This document shows, piece after piece, positions 54,610 to 62,429 of a stretch of 64,000 nucleotides of DNA. Origin of the DNA: Polaribacter sp. Its GTDB lineage: Bacteria > Bacteroidota > Bacteroidia > Flavobacteriales > Flavobacteriaceae. The DNA lies in NCBI GenBank assembly GCA_028336245.1, contig JAOKTT010000001.1, positions 62,001-126,000 of the forward strand, in the 5' to 3' direction. Positions within the stretch are counted from its first letter, which is position 1, and every line of letters starts with the position of its first letter. The translations under genes were made by a program, and so were the position numbers. Under the pieces are notes generated by a model. The model was not told the origin of the DNA. It made no database searches and was given only the letters and a program-made list of their open reading frames with translations.

Positions 54610-56514
54610 TTACAGCTTCTTTAGCAACAATAACCTAAAATCCATTACCTGAGAACCAGGAATGTCAGTAGCTTTAAGTGTCAATATTCCAGTGCCTTTT
54701 TCCAGATAAATAGTGCCAACTTTTATACGCTTAAATTCTTTCACAAAACCTTCACCACGGGGATAAATATCGCCATTTTTTAGAAGTTGAGAATCGAATA
54801 CCTCATTAATTTTAAAATTAATTTTGGAACTTTTGAAACTTAATTCGACAGTAGAACCAATATCCTTTTGAGGACACGTATAAAAAAGATCTACCTCATA
54901 GAGGCCTTCCGTTAAAACTTCAGCATCGAATGTAATCTTATCGTTTATTGAAGTCCAGTTTAATAGATACGAACTATTAGGCCATATATTTGAACGTTTT
55001 ATTTTTCCATAGCGGAAGGCATCGCGCGCTGGAAGTTGCGTTTGAAACACGCTGGGATGACCAATTGGGAATGAGCGAACGGCTTTTTCGTCTAACTCCG
55101 AAGCCACATTGTTTACCCATTTTTCTTTTGCAGCGGCCAAGTTCTTATGAATTTCGGGAAATTTATCAGAGACATTGGTGTATTGTCCCGGATCGTTTTC
55201 CATATCGTATAATTTATTTTGAGAATTTAAACGAAATTTCTGAGTTCGAAGGCTGGTTTCTCCTTTCCAATAATTGTAAATAATGCGTTCGTCCCAATTT
55301 GGGTTTTCATCTAATAGTAATGGTTTTATACTAATTCCATCAATTGGTTTTTGAGTTTCAAACTGAATTCCGGCTAAATCAGCTAAAGTTGGTAAAAGGT
55401 CAATTGCACTGGCAATTTGTCTTACTTTTTTACCAGCTTTAAGAGTGCCTTGCCATTTCATTATCATTGGTGAGCGCACTCCTCCTTCATCGGTTGAACC
55501 TTTTTTGCCTTTCATTCCATCGTTCCAACGCACTCCGTTTGGACCATTATCCGATAAATAAATAATGATGGTGTTTTCAGACAAACCTAATTCCTCCACT
55601 TTTTTTGTAATTCGTCCCACATTCCAGTCGATATTTTCGCACATTGCTAAGGCAGCCTTTGTAAATAGTATGTCTTCTTTGCCTTTATCGCGATTAAACA
55701 TTTCTAATTCTTTGTCTTTGAAATTCTCCCAAAATCTATCGGGAACCTGCATGGGCGAGTGGGGCGTATTAAAAGGTAAATACAAAAAAAAAGGCTTGTT
55801 TCTGTTTTTTTCCATAAACGCGATTCCGTGTTGCGTGAAATCGTCTATTATAAAACCATTTCCTTTTACAATTTCGCCATTGTGCTCCAACATCGGGTTG
55901 TAATAATTTCCCCAGTGACCTGAACAAAATCCATAATAATCGTCAAAGCCTCGTGAGTTGGGATGGTAAGGTGCTTGCATTCCATTGTGCCATTTCCCAT
56001 AGGCAGCAGTTGAGTACCCTGCATTTTTGAAAATTTCGGCAATGGTTGTTTCATCTAAATCCAATCGTTCGCCACCTGCTCCGGTAGACCAAACACCACC
56101 ACGAACATGATAACGCCCGGTTAATAATTCGGCGCGGGTTGGCGAGCAAACTGGGCTCACATAAAACCTCTCCAAGAAAACTCCGTCACTAGCTAGTTGA
56201 TCAATGTTTGGAGTAGAGAGGTTTGTGTTTCCGGTCATGCTTAGATCCCCCCAACCCTGATCATCAGTTAAAATCAGAATAATGTTGGGTGGTGTTGTCT
56301 TTTCATTTACCTGTTCTAAGGTCGCTTGAACTTCATTTTTTAGTCTAAGTTTCGGTAGTTGAGCTTTAGTCTGTAATACTGGAGAAATTGAAGAATCCTG
56401 CGGTTGACGCAATCCAAGATTCAAATTATAATTCTGTGAAAAAACCGATTGTTGGAAGCAGAAAACGGTCAAGATTATGAAGTAGCTAAATGATTTTTGT
56501 GGTCTTTTTTTCAT
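54610..56514 (-). CDS. Type I sulfatase with C-terminal jelly-roll domain
   Basis: A 634-residue exported S1 sulfatase. A signal peptide and a linker of about 60 residues precede ILILTDDQGWGDLSMTG. The formylglycine Cys is C123 in CSPTRAELLTGRY, with Thr in place of Ser in the pentapeptide, which the family tolerates. YGKWHNG and IIIYLSDNGPNG follow. After the catalytic domain, residues of about 510-634 form a beta-sandwich (ITFDAEVLTEGLYEVDLFY) that may bind glycan. It is the downstream gene of the three-sulfatase cluster, 20 bp after the previous one. Confidence 0.92.
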   Translation of the reverse strand: MKKRPQKSFSYFIILTVFCFQQSVFSQNYNLNLGLRQPQDSSISPVLQTKAQLPKLRLKNEVQATLEQVNEKTTPPNIILILTDDQGWGDLSMTGNTNLSTPNIDQLASDGVFLERFYVSPVCSPTRAELLTGRYHVRGGVWSTGAGGERLDLDETTIAEIFKNAGYSTAAYGKWHNGMQAPYHPNSRGFDDYYGFCSGHWGNYYNPMLEHNGEIVKGNGFIIDDFTQHGIAFMEKNRNKPFFLYLPFNTPHSPMQVPDRFWENFKDKELEMFNRDKGKEDILFTKAALAMCENIDWNVGRITKKVEELGLSENTIIIYLSDNGPNGVRWNDGMKGKKGSTDEGGVRSPMIMKWQGTLKAGKKVRQIASAIDLLPTLADLAGIQFETQKPIDGISIKPLLLDENPNWDERIIYNYWKGETSLRTQKFRLNSQNKLYDMENDPGQYTNVSDKFPEIHKNLAAAKEKWVNNVASELDEKAVRSFPIGHPSVFQTQLPARDAFRYGKIKRSNIWPNSSYLLNWTSINDKITFDAEVLTEGLYEVDLFYTCPQKDIGSTVELSFKSSKINFKINEVFDSQLLKNGDIYPRGEGFVKEFKRIKVGTIYLEKGTGILTLKATDIPGSQVMDFRLLLLKKL

Positions 56515-56534
56515 CGTATAACTTTTTTTATCAT

Positions 56535-58013
56535 CTATTTTGGAGATTGGTTAACTACCTGCCTTAACCACCAGTCCCTATCCACATTATACTTGTATTT
56601 ATCCCGTAGCTTTGCCAACGTATTGCGTAGATTTTTCTCAACATCATCAAATTCGGAATTATTAATTAAGTTATTCATCTCTCCGGGATCCTTCTTTAAA
56701 TCGTATAATTCATCAATATCATCTTTAAGAAAATTATCCACCAGTTTATATCTCTCTGTTCTGACAGCTAGCATGTCTGGCCCTGCATTTGGGTATTTAT
56801 CGTCTACATAATATTCAAACATGGCAGCATCCCGCCACGCTACCTCTTTGTTCTCTTTTAAAAGAGGAACCATCGATTCTCCCTGCATATAACTAGGGAT
56901 GTTGCTATTACTTAGATCAAGAAAGGTAGGTGCCATATCTATATTTAAACACATTTCTTTAATTTCAATACCTGGCTTAATCATTTTTGGGTATCTTATC
57001 AACATTGGAATCCGCATAGAGGGTTCATATGCAATACGTTTATCAGAATATGTATGCTCACCCATAAAATATCCATTGTCACTTGTAAAAACGACAACGG
57101 TGTTCTCAAGCTCTCCAATTTCTTCAAGCGTTTCCAAAACTTTTCCCAAAGATTCATCTACAGCGATTAAAGTCTCCAGCATCTTCTTTGTTTTTTCTTC
57201 CCGGATAGGCCAGCTTTTTCTCGGAAGAGAATCTACCGGTTGATATTTTTCGTGTTTTGAGCTAAAAGCTTTAATTCTTTGCCATTCAGGCTTTCCTGAA
57301 AAATTCTCTTCATGCGTATTAAAAGGCGGTTTTGGAATATCTTCCTTTTTATAAATATTTGAATGTCGCGGGGCAGGACTATGAGGTCCATGAGCAGCTT
57401 TATGCCAAAGGCAAAGATTAAAGGGCTTGTTTACATTTCTTTTTTCTTTAAGCCATTGTATTGCTTTATTTGTAAGTATGTCTGTTATATATCCTTTTTC
57501 GCGGTAATCCTTTCCATTTTCATTTACCATCGGATCAAAATATTTTCCTTGACCAATAAAACTAAACCAATAGTCAAACCCTGGGCGAACGTGTTTTTTA
57601 CCGCGATAGTGGGCCATGTGAATTTTACCAACCATTGCTGTTTCATAGCCCTGCTGCTGAAGAATAGAAGTATAAGATGGATATTTTTTCCAGTTGGGAT
57701 CAAGCTGACCCTTATTTTGAGTCGCACCATGAACATGGGGGTATGTTCCTGTTAGAAAACTTGCCCTTGAAGGAGAACAAAGCGACTGTGTAACAAAAAA
57801 ATTTGTAAAATTAGCCCCTTCTCTCGCCAATCGATCCATATTTGGAGTTTCAAGAAATGGATACCGGTCATAAAAACCCAAGGCATCATAGGCTTGATCA
57901 TCAACCATAACAAATAAAAAATTTGGCGGTAATTTCTGCTTGTTTGATTGTGCTATCGAATCAAATGGTATTAGTAGTAACAGAAGTACTACAAAGTGAA
58001 TTTTTTTAGTCAT
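56535..58013 (-). CDS. Type I sulfatase
   Basis: A 492-residue S1 sulfatase with a cleavable signal (IPFDSIAQ). The metal motif is FVMVDDQAYDALGFYD. C79 in CSPSRASFLTGTYPHVHG becomes formylglycine, and VGKIHMAHYRGKKH and VVFTSDNGYFMGEH follow. The GYFMGEH(TYSDK) region and the segment between suggest the subgroup containing hexose-6-sulfatases, which in red-algal galactan loci often target L-galactose-6-sulfate. This link is tentative. It is the middle gene of the cluster. Confidence 0.92.
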   Translation of the reverse strand: MTKKIHFVVLLLLLIPFDSIAQSNKQKLPPNFLFVMVDDQAYDALGFYDRYPFLETPNMDRLAREGANFTNFFVTQSLCSPSRASFLTGTYPHVHGATQNKGQLDPNWKKYPSYTSILQQQGYETAMVGKIHMAHYRGKKHVRPGFDYWFSFIGQGKYFDPMVNENGKDYREKGYITDILTNKAIQWLKEKRNVNKPFNLCLWHKAAHGPHSPAPRHSNIYKKEDIPKPPFNTHEENFSGKPEWQRIKAFSSKHEKYQPVDSLPRKSWPIREEKTKKMLETLIAVDESLGKVLETLEEIGELENTVVVFTSDNGYFMGEHTYSDKRIAYEPSMRIPMLIRYPKMIKPGIEIKEMCLNIDMAPTFLDLSNSNIPSYMQGESMVPLLKENKEVAWRDAAMFEYYVDDKYPNAGPDMLAVRTERYKLVDNFLKDDIDELYDLKKDPGEMNNLINNSEFDDVEKNLRNTLAKLRDKYKYNVDRDWWLRQVVNQSPK

Positions 58014-58120
58014 CGTAAAAATTTTAATTGTTACAATATTTATACACGTATTTAATTGATTATTATCAGTTTACGATATACACTCAAAGAAAGAGTATCC
58101 AAAATAAGGTGTTCATGAGC

Positions 58121-59965
58121 CTAAATTTCTTTATTCATATTAATAACATCCGAAACTGGCAACTTCATTGTATAATCTGCCATATATACAGGAATATCCC
58201 CCAAACGTTTCGTCGTTCTTGTAAGTTGAGGAATGGCCATAACCCAATAATAACCGTTTTTCGTTACTTTATAAGATGTTCCTTCTATTTCAGTAGCCAT
58301 AAGTTTGGCTTCAATAGGGGTATTGGTTTCTGAAAAATAAAGTACATAATTTTTAACTCCCTCAAAAGAATCCCAACTTATAATGTCGGAATTACGCGTA
58401 ATTTTCAATGCGTTATATTCCTGAGGACGCCATTCAGCTAAAGTTTGGAAACATAAATCACGTTGCATCTCCTGATAATTTTTATCCAAAACTAGATTAT
58501 TCATTTCGTTCGGATCTTCAGTTACGTTATACAACTGGTTAATTACACCGTGTGTATACACTAATTTATAATCACCTAGCCGCATCATTCTGGATGGCAG
58601 ATTCTTAATGTCACGAAAGCCATTAATGCTCCCCCTGAATTCTGAAAATACGCTCCTATTTGTTGATACTGTGCCACTTTTCAGATATTTAACGATGGAT
58701 CTTCCCTGGGCCGTTTCAGGTACCTCCCAGCCCATTAAATCACATAATGTGGGCATGACATCGATTAAACTTACTAGTGAATTATTGCTTTGATTTGCCG
58801 GTAACAATTTTGGATAAGAGATGATAAATGGTATGTTTACGGCAGCCTCATACATATTATGTTTTCCTGTAAACCCATGTTCAAAAAGATGTTCTCCGTG
58901 ATCTGTAGTATAGATAATAATAGTGTTCTCATACAAGTTATTCTCTTTTAATGACTGAACGATGCGCCCCACCATAGCATCCATTTCAGAAACACTTGCA
59001 TGATAAGCAGCCATTACATTTTTTGCTTTTTCGGGCTGTTGGCTCAAGCTACTATTAGACCAATTTGGTACCCATGGATATTTTCCTTTTTTATGAGAAT
59101 CGTCTGAAGTTTCTGGTAACTCAAAATCTTTTGGGTCGAACATATCCAAATATTTCTTTGTGGTTGTTAAAGCTGGATGTGGTTTTTCAAGACCAACATG
59201 TAAAAAGAAATTTTTTCCATCTTTGCTTCGCTCTTTGATAAATTTGATAGATTTTTGAGTTACCACCATATCAAAGTTATCCTCATCATTCTTAACAAGA
59301 GAAGGTTTATAATCTGAATTCCACTTCAAATCTTTTCGAAATGAATTATACCCCCCAAAAACACGGTAACGCTCATACGTATCCCGCCCTACTTCGTCTT
59401 CATAATGCCCTCCTGGAAAGTTTGTGTAATAGCGCACGCTTGCTTCATCAAATCCCATATCGTTCCCTTCCGGAAAGCTGGGGTCCACATTTTTCTGAAG
59501 TTCACCATGCACGTGCATCTTTCCAATACCAGCAGTCACATACCCATTGTTTCGGAATATTTCCCCCAGGGTAACAATGCCTTCACGATAACTTGTTTTA
59601 CGAAGCTCCCCAGACCCATAATCCTTCATTTTCCCCTTTTTATTCAAAACAGGAGCTTTATGGAAGGGCGCACCGCATGCTTCAGGGTACATTCCTGTCG
59701 TCAGCGCAGCGCGAGAGGGTGCACATACCGGAGCAGCCGCATAACAATTATTAAGGGTTATCCCGGTCGCTGCCAACTTATCAATATTGGGTGTTATGGC
59801 CATATCACTCCCATAACATCCTGAAGCCTTTTTTTTATGCTGATCTGAAATAATAAAAACCACATTAGGATTCTTATAGTCTATTTTTTGTGCATTTAAA
59901 GAAATGGTTGGGCCAATGATTATTAGAATTACCACTACTATTTTTTGATAAAAAAAATGTTTCAT
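58121..59965 (-). CDS. Type I sulfatase with C-terminal fibronectin III-like domain
   Basis: A 614-residue exported S1 sulfatase. The metal motif is VFIISDQHKKKASGCYG and C81 in CAPSRAALTTGMYPEACG is the formylglycine precursor. IGKMHVHGE and IIYTTDHGEHLFEHG complete the site. The last 100 residues (SDIISWDSFEGVKNYVLYFS) look like a fibronectin type III or similar beta domain, possibly for attachment. It is the first gene of the minus-strand cluster, 107 bp before the next sulfatase. Confidence 0.92.
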   Translation of the reverse strand: MKHFFYQKIVVVILIIIGPTISLNAQKIDYKNPNVVFIISDQHKKKASGCYGSDMAITPNIDKLAATGITLNNCYAAAPVCAPSRAALTTGMYPEACGAPFHKAPVLNKKGKMKDYGSGELRKTSYREGIVTLGEIFRNNGYVTAGIGKMHVHGELQKNVDPSFPEGNDMGFDEASVRYYTNFPGGHYEDEVGRDTYERYRVFGGYNSFRKDLKWNSDYKPSLVKNDEDNFDMVVTQKSIKFIKERSKDGKNFFLHVGLEKPHPALTTTKKYLDMFDPKDFELPETSDDSHKKGKYPWVPNWSNSSLSQQPEKAKNVMAAYHASVSEMDAMVGRIVQSLKENNLYENTIIIYTTDHGEHLFEHGFTGKHNMYEAAVNIPFIISYPKLLPANQSNNSLVSLIDVMPTLCDLMGWEVPETAQGRSIVKYLKSGTVSTNRSVFSEFRGSINGFRDIKNLPSRMMRLGDYKLVYTHGVINQLYNVTEDPNEMNNLVLDKNYQEMQRDLCFQTLAEWRPQEYNALKITRNSDIISWDSFEGVKNYVLYFSETNTPIEAKLMATEIEGTSYKVTKNGYYWVMAIPQLTRTTKRLGDIPVYMADYTMKLPVSDVINMNKEI

Positions 59966-60105
59966 CAGTACACGTTTTTATATTTGATTACGAATTACAA
60001 AAGGAATTAGGTTTTCTCTTGAAATTACTTTTAGTTTTTTAGTGGGCATATCTCTACTTTTTTAACTTGATTTTATAATGAGAGTTAGGATAGGTAGGAA
60101 AGCGT

Positions 60106-61080
60106 TTAATAGTACACTTCTAAAATCTCGGCATTACTTGCCGCATGTACATTGATTTTATGTATAGAAGCAGGGATGAGAATAGTTTCACCTTGCACCA
60201 AAGAATAACTAATTTCGTTTTCTATGAGCGTCAAAGAGCCACTAATACATATATAAATTATAAAGGAATCGATTCCTGAATAGTCTTTTTCTAAAGCTCC
60301 TTCAATGTTTAGATAATTGGATGTAAAGTAAGGAGTGTGTACCAATGTGTTCGAATAGTTCTTTTCTTTTGAATAATCAGTTTTGTAGTTCTCATGTACT
60401 TCAAAATCAATTATATCTAGCGCTAAATCGTTGTGTAATTCTCTTGTTTTACCTGTTTGTTTGTCCACACGTTCATAGTCATAGATTCGATAGGTAACAT
60501 CAGAAGTCTGTTGGATTTCAGCTAATAACACCCCTGCCCCAATAGCATGAACTCTGCCTGCGGGAATATAAAAAGTGTCTCCCTTTTGCACTGTTTCATG
60601 ATGCATAACATCTAAAATTTTATTCGAGTCTAAGTATTCTTGATAACTCTTTTTGTTTAATGCTTTGTCAAAACCAACAATAAGTTCCGCATTTTCATCC
60701 CCCTGCATCACATACCACATTTCGTTTTTACCAAAAGAGGCATGTCTTTCTTTAGCAACGGCATCATTAGGATGTACCTGAATAGATAGTGGTGTTTTAG
60801 CATCAATAAATTTTATGAGTAATGGAAAATCAGTACCAAAAGAATCATAAACATTTTTTCCTACAAATGCATCTTTATATTCGGCTGCTAGTTGTTGCAA
60901 GGAATAGCCTCTTAAAGCTCCGTTACAAACTTTAGTTTTACCACCTTCTACATCAGAAATCTCCCAAGACTCTCCAATATTGTCAGCTTGAAAGCCTTTA
61001 TTTAATAGTGTATTTAGTTTGTTACCTCCCCAGATTCTATACTTAGAAAGGGGGATGAATTTTAATGGGTATAAATTCAT
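60106..61080 (-). CDS. manA: Mannose-6-phosphate isomerase, type I
   Basis: A 324-residue cytosolic cupin zinc enzyme interconverting mannose-6-P and fructose-6-P. Metal-binding and active-site pieces include SIQVHPNDAVAKERH, AEIQQTSDVTYRIYDYERV and IPAGRVHAIGAG. It starts at ATG 61080, six bases after eight TAA repeats. It is on the same strand as the sulfatases. A mannose enzyme does not fit a pure galactan diet, so it may serve nucleotide-sugar or capsule needs, or mannose from another part of the glycan. Confidence 0.92.
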   Translation of the reverse strand: MNLYPLKFIPLSKYRIWGGNKLNTLLNKGFQADNIGESWEISDVEGGKTKVCNGALRGYSLQQLAAEYKDAFVGKNVYDSFGTDFPLLIKFIDAKTPLSIQVHPNDAVAKERHASFGKNEMWYVMQGDENAELIVGFDKALNKKSYQEYLDSNKILDVMHHETVQKGDTFYIPAGRVHAIGAGVLLAEIQQTSDVTYRIYDYERVDKQTGKTRELHNDLALDIIDFEVHENYKTDYSKEKNYSNTLVHTPYFTSNYLNIEGALEKDYSGIDSFIIYICISGSLTLIENEISYSLVQGETILIPASIHKINVHAASNAEILEVYY

Positions 61081-61086
61081 TTTTAT

Positions 61087-61110
61087 TTATTATTATTATT
61101 ATTATTATTA
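61087..61110 (-). repeat. Trinucleotide repeat (TAA)8 in the manA leader
   Basis: Eight tandem TTA units on the plus strand (TAA on the coding strand) end six bases before the manA ATG. They lie where the ribosome binds in an AT-rich leader. Changes in repeat number by slippage could alter translation. Confidence 0.9.
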
Positions 61111-61208
61111 GACAACTTTTCGTGCAAGAATAGTTAGCGATTTTTAATCACGAACTTTTCAGTTTAATACTTAGGGATTTTTTTAATTTCACCTTTTTAA
61201 ATAATTAT

Positions 61209-61227
61209 GCAAAATTGAGAATTTTGC
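61209..61227. terminator. Perfect 8-bp hairpin between esterase and manA
   Basis: GCAAAATT at 61209-61216 pairs perfectly with AATTTTGC at 61220-61227 around GAG. It lies between the stop of the minus-strand esterase (61317) and manA. T-richness follows on both sides, so direction is uncertain; termination of the esterase transcript is most plausible. Confidence 0.4.
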
Positions 61228-61316
61228 GGTTTTTGTACAATTATCTGAACTTTGAATCTAGCACTGAAACCCTTCTTTTTTTTACACATTCTTACAACAC
61301 GTATTTTAACTTCTTA

Positions 61317-62219
61317 CTATTGCTTAAAAAACTCCCATATTTGAGTATAAGCAACGCGCTCTGTTTGTTCGTCGGAAAAACCATGATCTGTATTTAATGC
61401 TATCAGATATTTTATTTCATGACTGTTATCACAATTAGAGTATGTGAATGAACTTAAAACGGTATTCTCCCAATTGAGACCTTCTTGAGTTGCAGTTGTG
61501 TTGCAGTTAAAATGAGTAGCCCAATTAAGTGCACTATTCTGCGCTGACATAAATGTTCCAACAGAACTTACTCCACCATTTAAGGGAATTACGCCATCAA
61601 CGTCTCCATTAACCTGAAAAACAGACATTGCTTTAGTAGGTGTTAGATCTTTTAGACTTATGATTTGTTGACTAAAAAGCGGAGCAATCGCATTGAAATA
61701 ACTTGTAGATTTCCCTAACAGGTTTACCATGCCCGCACCATTTGAAAATCCTACGGCATATGCTTTGGATGTGTCTATTAAAGTAGAGGTTGCTAACTGG
61801 TCGATAATTAAATCTACATATTCTATATCATTAGCTGTAGTAGGTTCAGATCCTAAATTCCAAAACCCACCATTACTTCCATTATTTGAATGTCCATTAG
61901 GGAAAATTCCAATAAATTCTTCAGAATTTATTAGTTCAGTTAGGTTGTTATTTTGTAAGAAATTTTGTCCAGAACCTCCTGCCCCATGAAAAAAGAATAC
62001 AATTGGGTAAGATAACGAACTATTTAAATTTTGTGGTGTTTTTATGTACACTAATCTTGGAACAGAATTTCCATCAATTGTTTGATTAATCGTCATTTTA
62101 TTTGTTCCGCCTATTAAATTTAAAATACCTGTTGTATCTGCTATATCTGTTATCTTATCGACATTGCTACAGCTTTGAATTAAGAAAATACAAAAAATTA
62201 TGATAATTATTTTTTTCAT
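61317..62219 (-). CDS. Polyhydroxybutyrate depolymerase/feruloyl esterase-like alpha/beta hydrolase, lipoprotein
   Basis: A 300-residue lipoprotein (LIQSCSNVD). It has the oxyanion loop FFFHGAGGSGQNFLQ, nucleophile S159 in VGFSNGAG, the acid-region GDVDGVIPLNGG and a C-terminal His in NTDHGFSDEQ. It is of the same family as the esterase at 12764-13639, with the same order of motifs, but is clearly divergent. It lies between manA and a sulfatase on the minus strand. It may remove acyl groups from the same glycan, with a different specificity. Confidence 0.85.
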   Translation of the reverse strand: MKKIIIIIFCIFLIQSCSNVDKITDIADTTGILNLIGGTNKMTINQTIDGNSVPRLVYIKTPQNLNSSLSYPIVFFFHGAGGSGQNFLQNNNLTELINSEEFIGIFPNGHSNNGSNGGFWNLGSEPTTANDIEYVDLIIDQLATSTLIDTSKAYAVGFSNGAGMVNLLGKSTSYFNAIAPLFSQQIISLKDLTPTKAMSVFQVNGDVDGVIPLNGGVSSVGTFMSAQNSALNWATHFNCNTTATQEGLNWENTVLSSFTYSNCDNSHEIKYLIALNTDHGFSDEQTERVAYTQIWEFFKQ

Positions 62220-62429
62220 TTTATTTCCTTTTTTTATAGTTACAACATAGGAATATATAGTGTAAAATAGACTCCCTTATATTCAAACCCCAAACACTCA
62301 AAAATCGATTCGTGTGTTTATGTCAATTTTTCTCTTCCCTTTTTAAGCGCATCTCTAATTAACACTGAGAATAATGGTTTTAGCTTTAATTATACCATAA
62401 ATATTAAAATTACGCTGATAATAAATATT

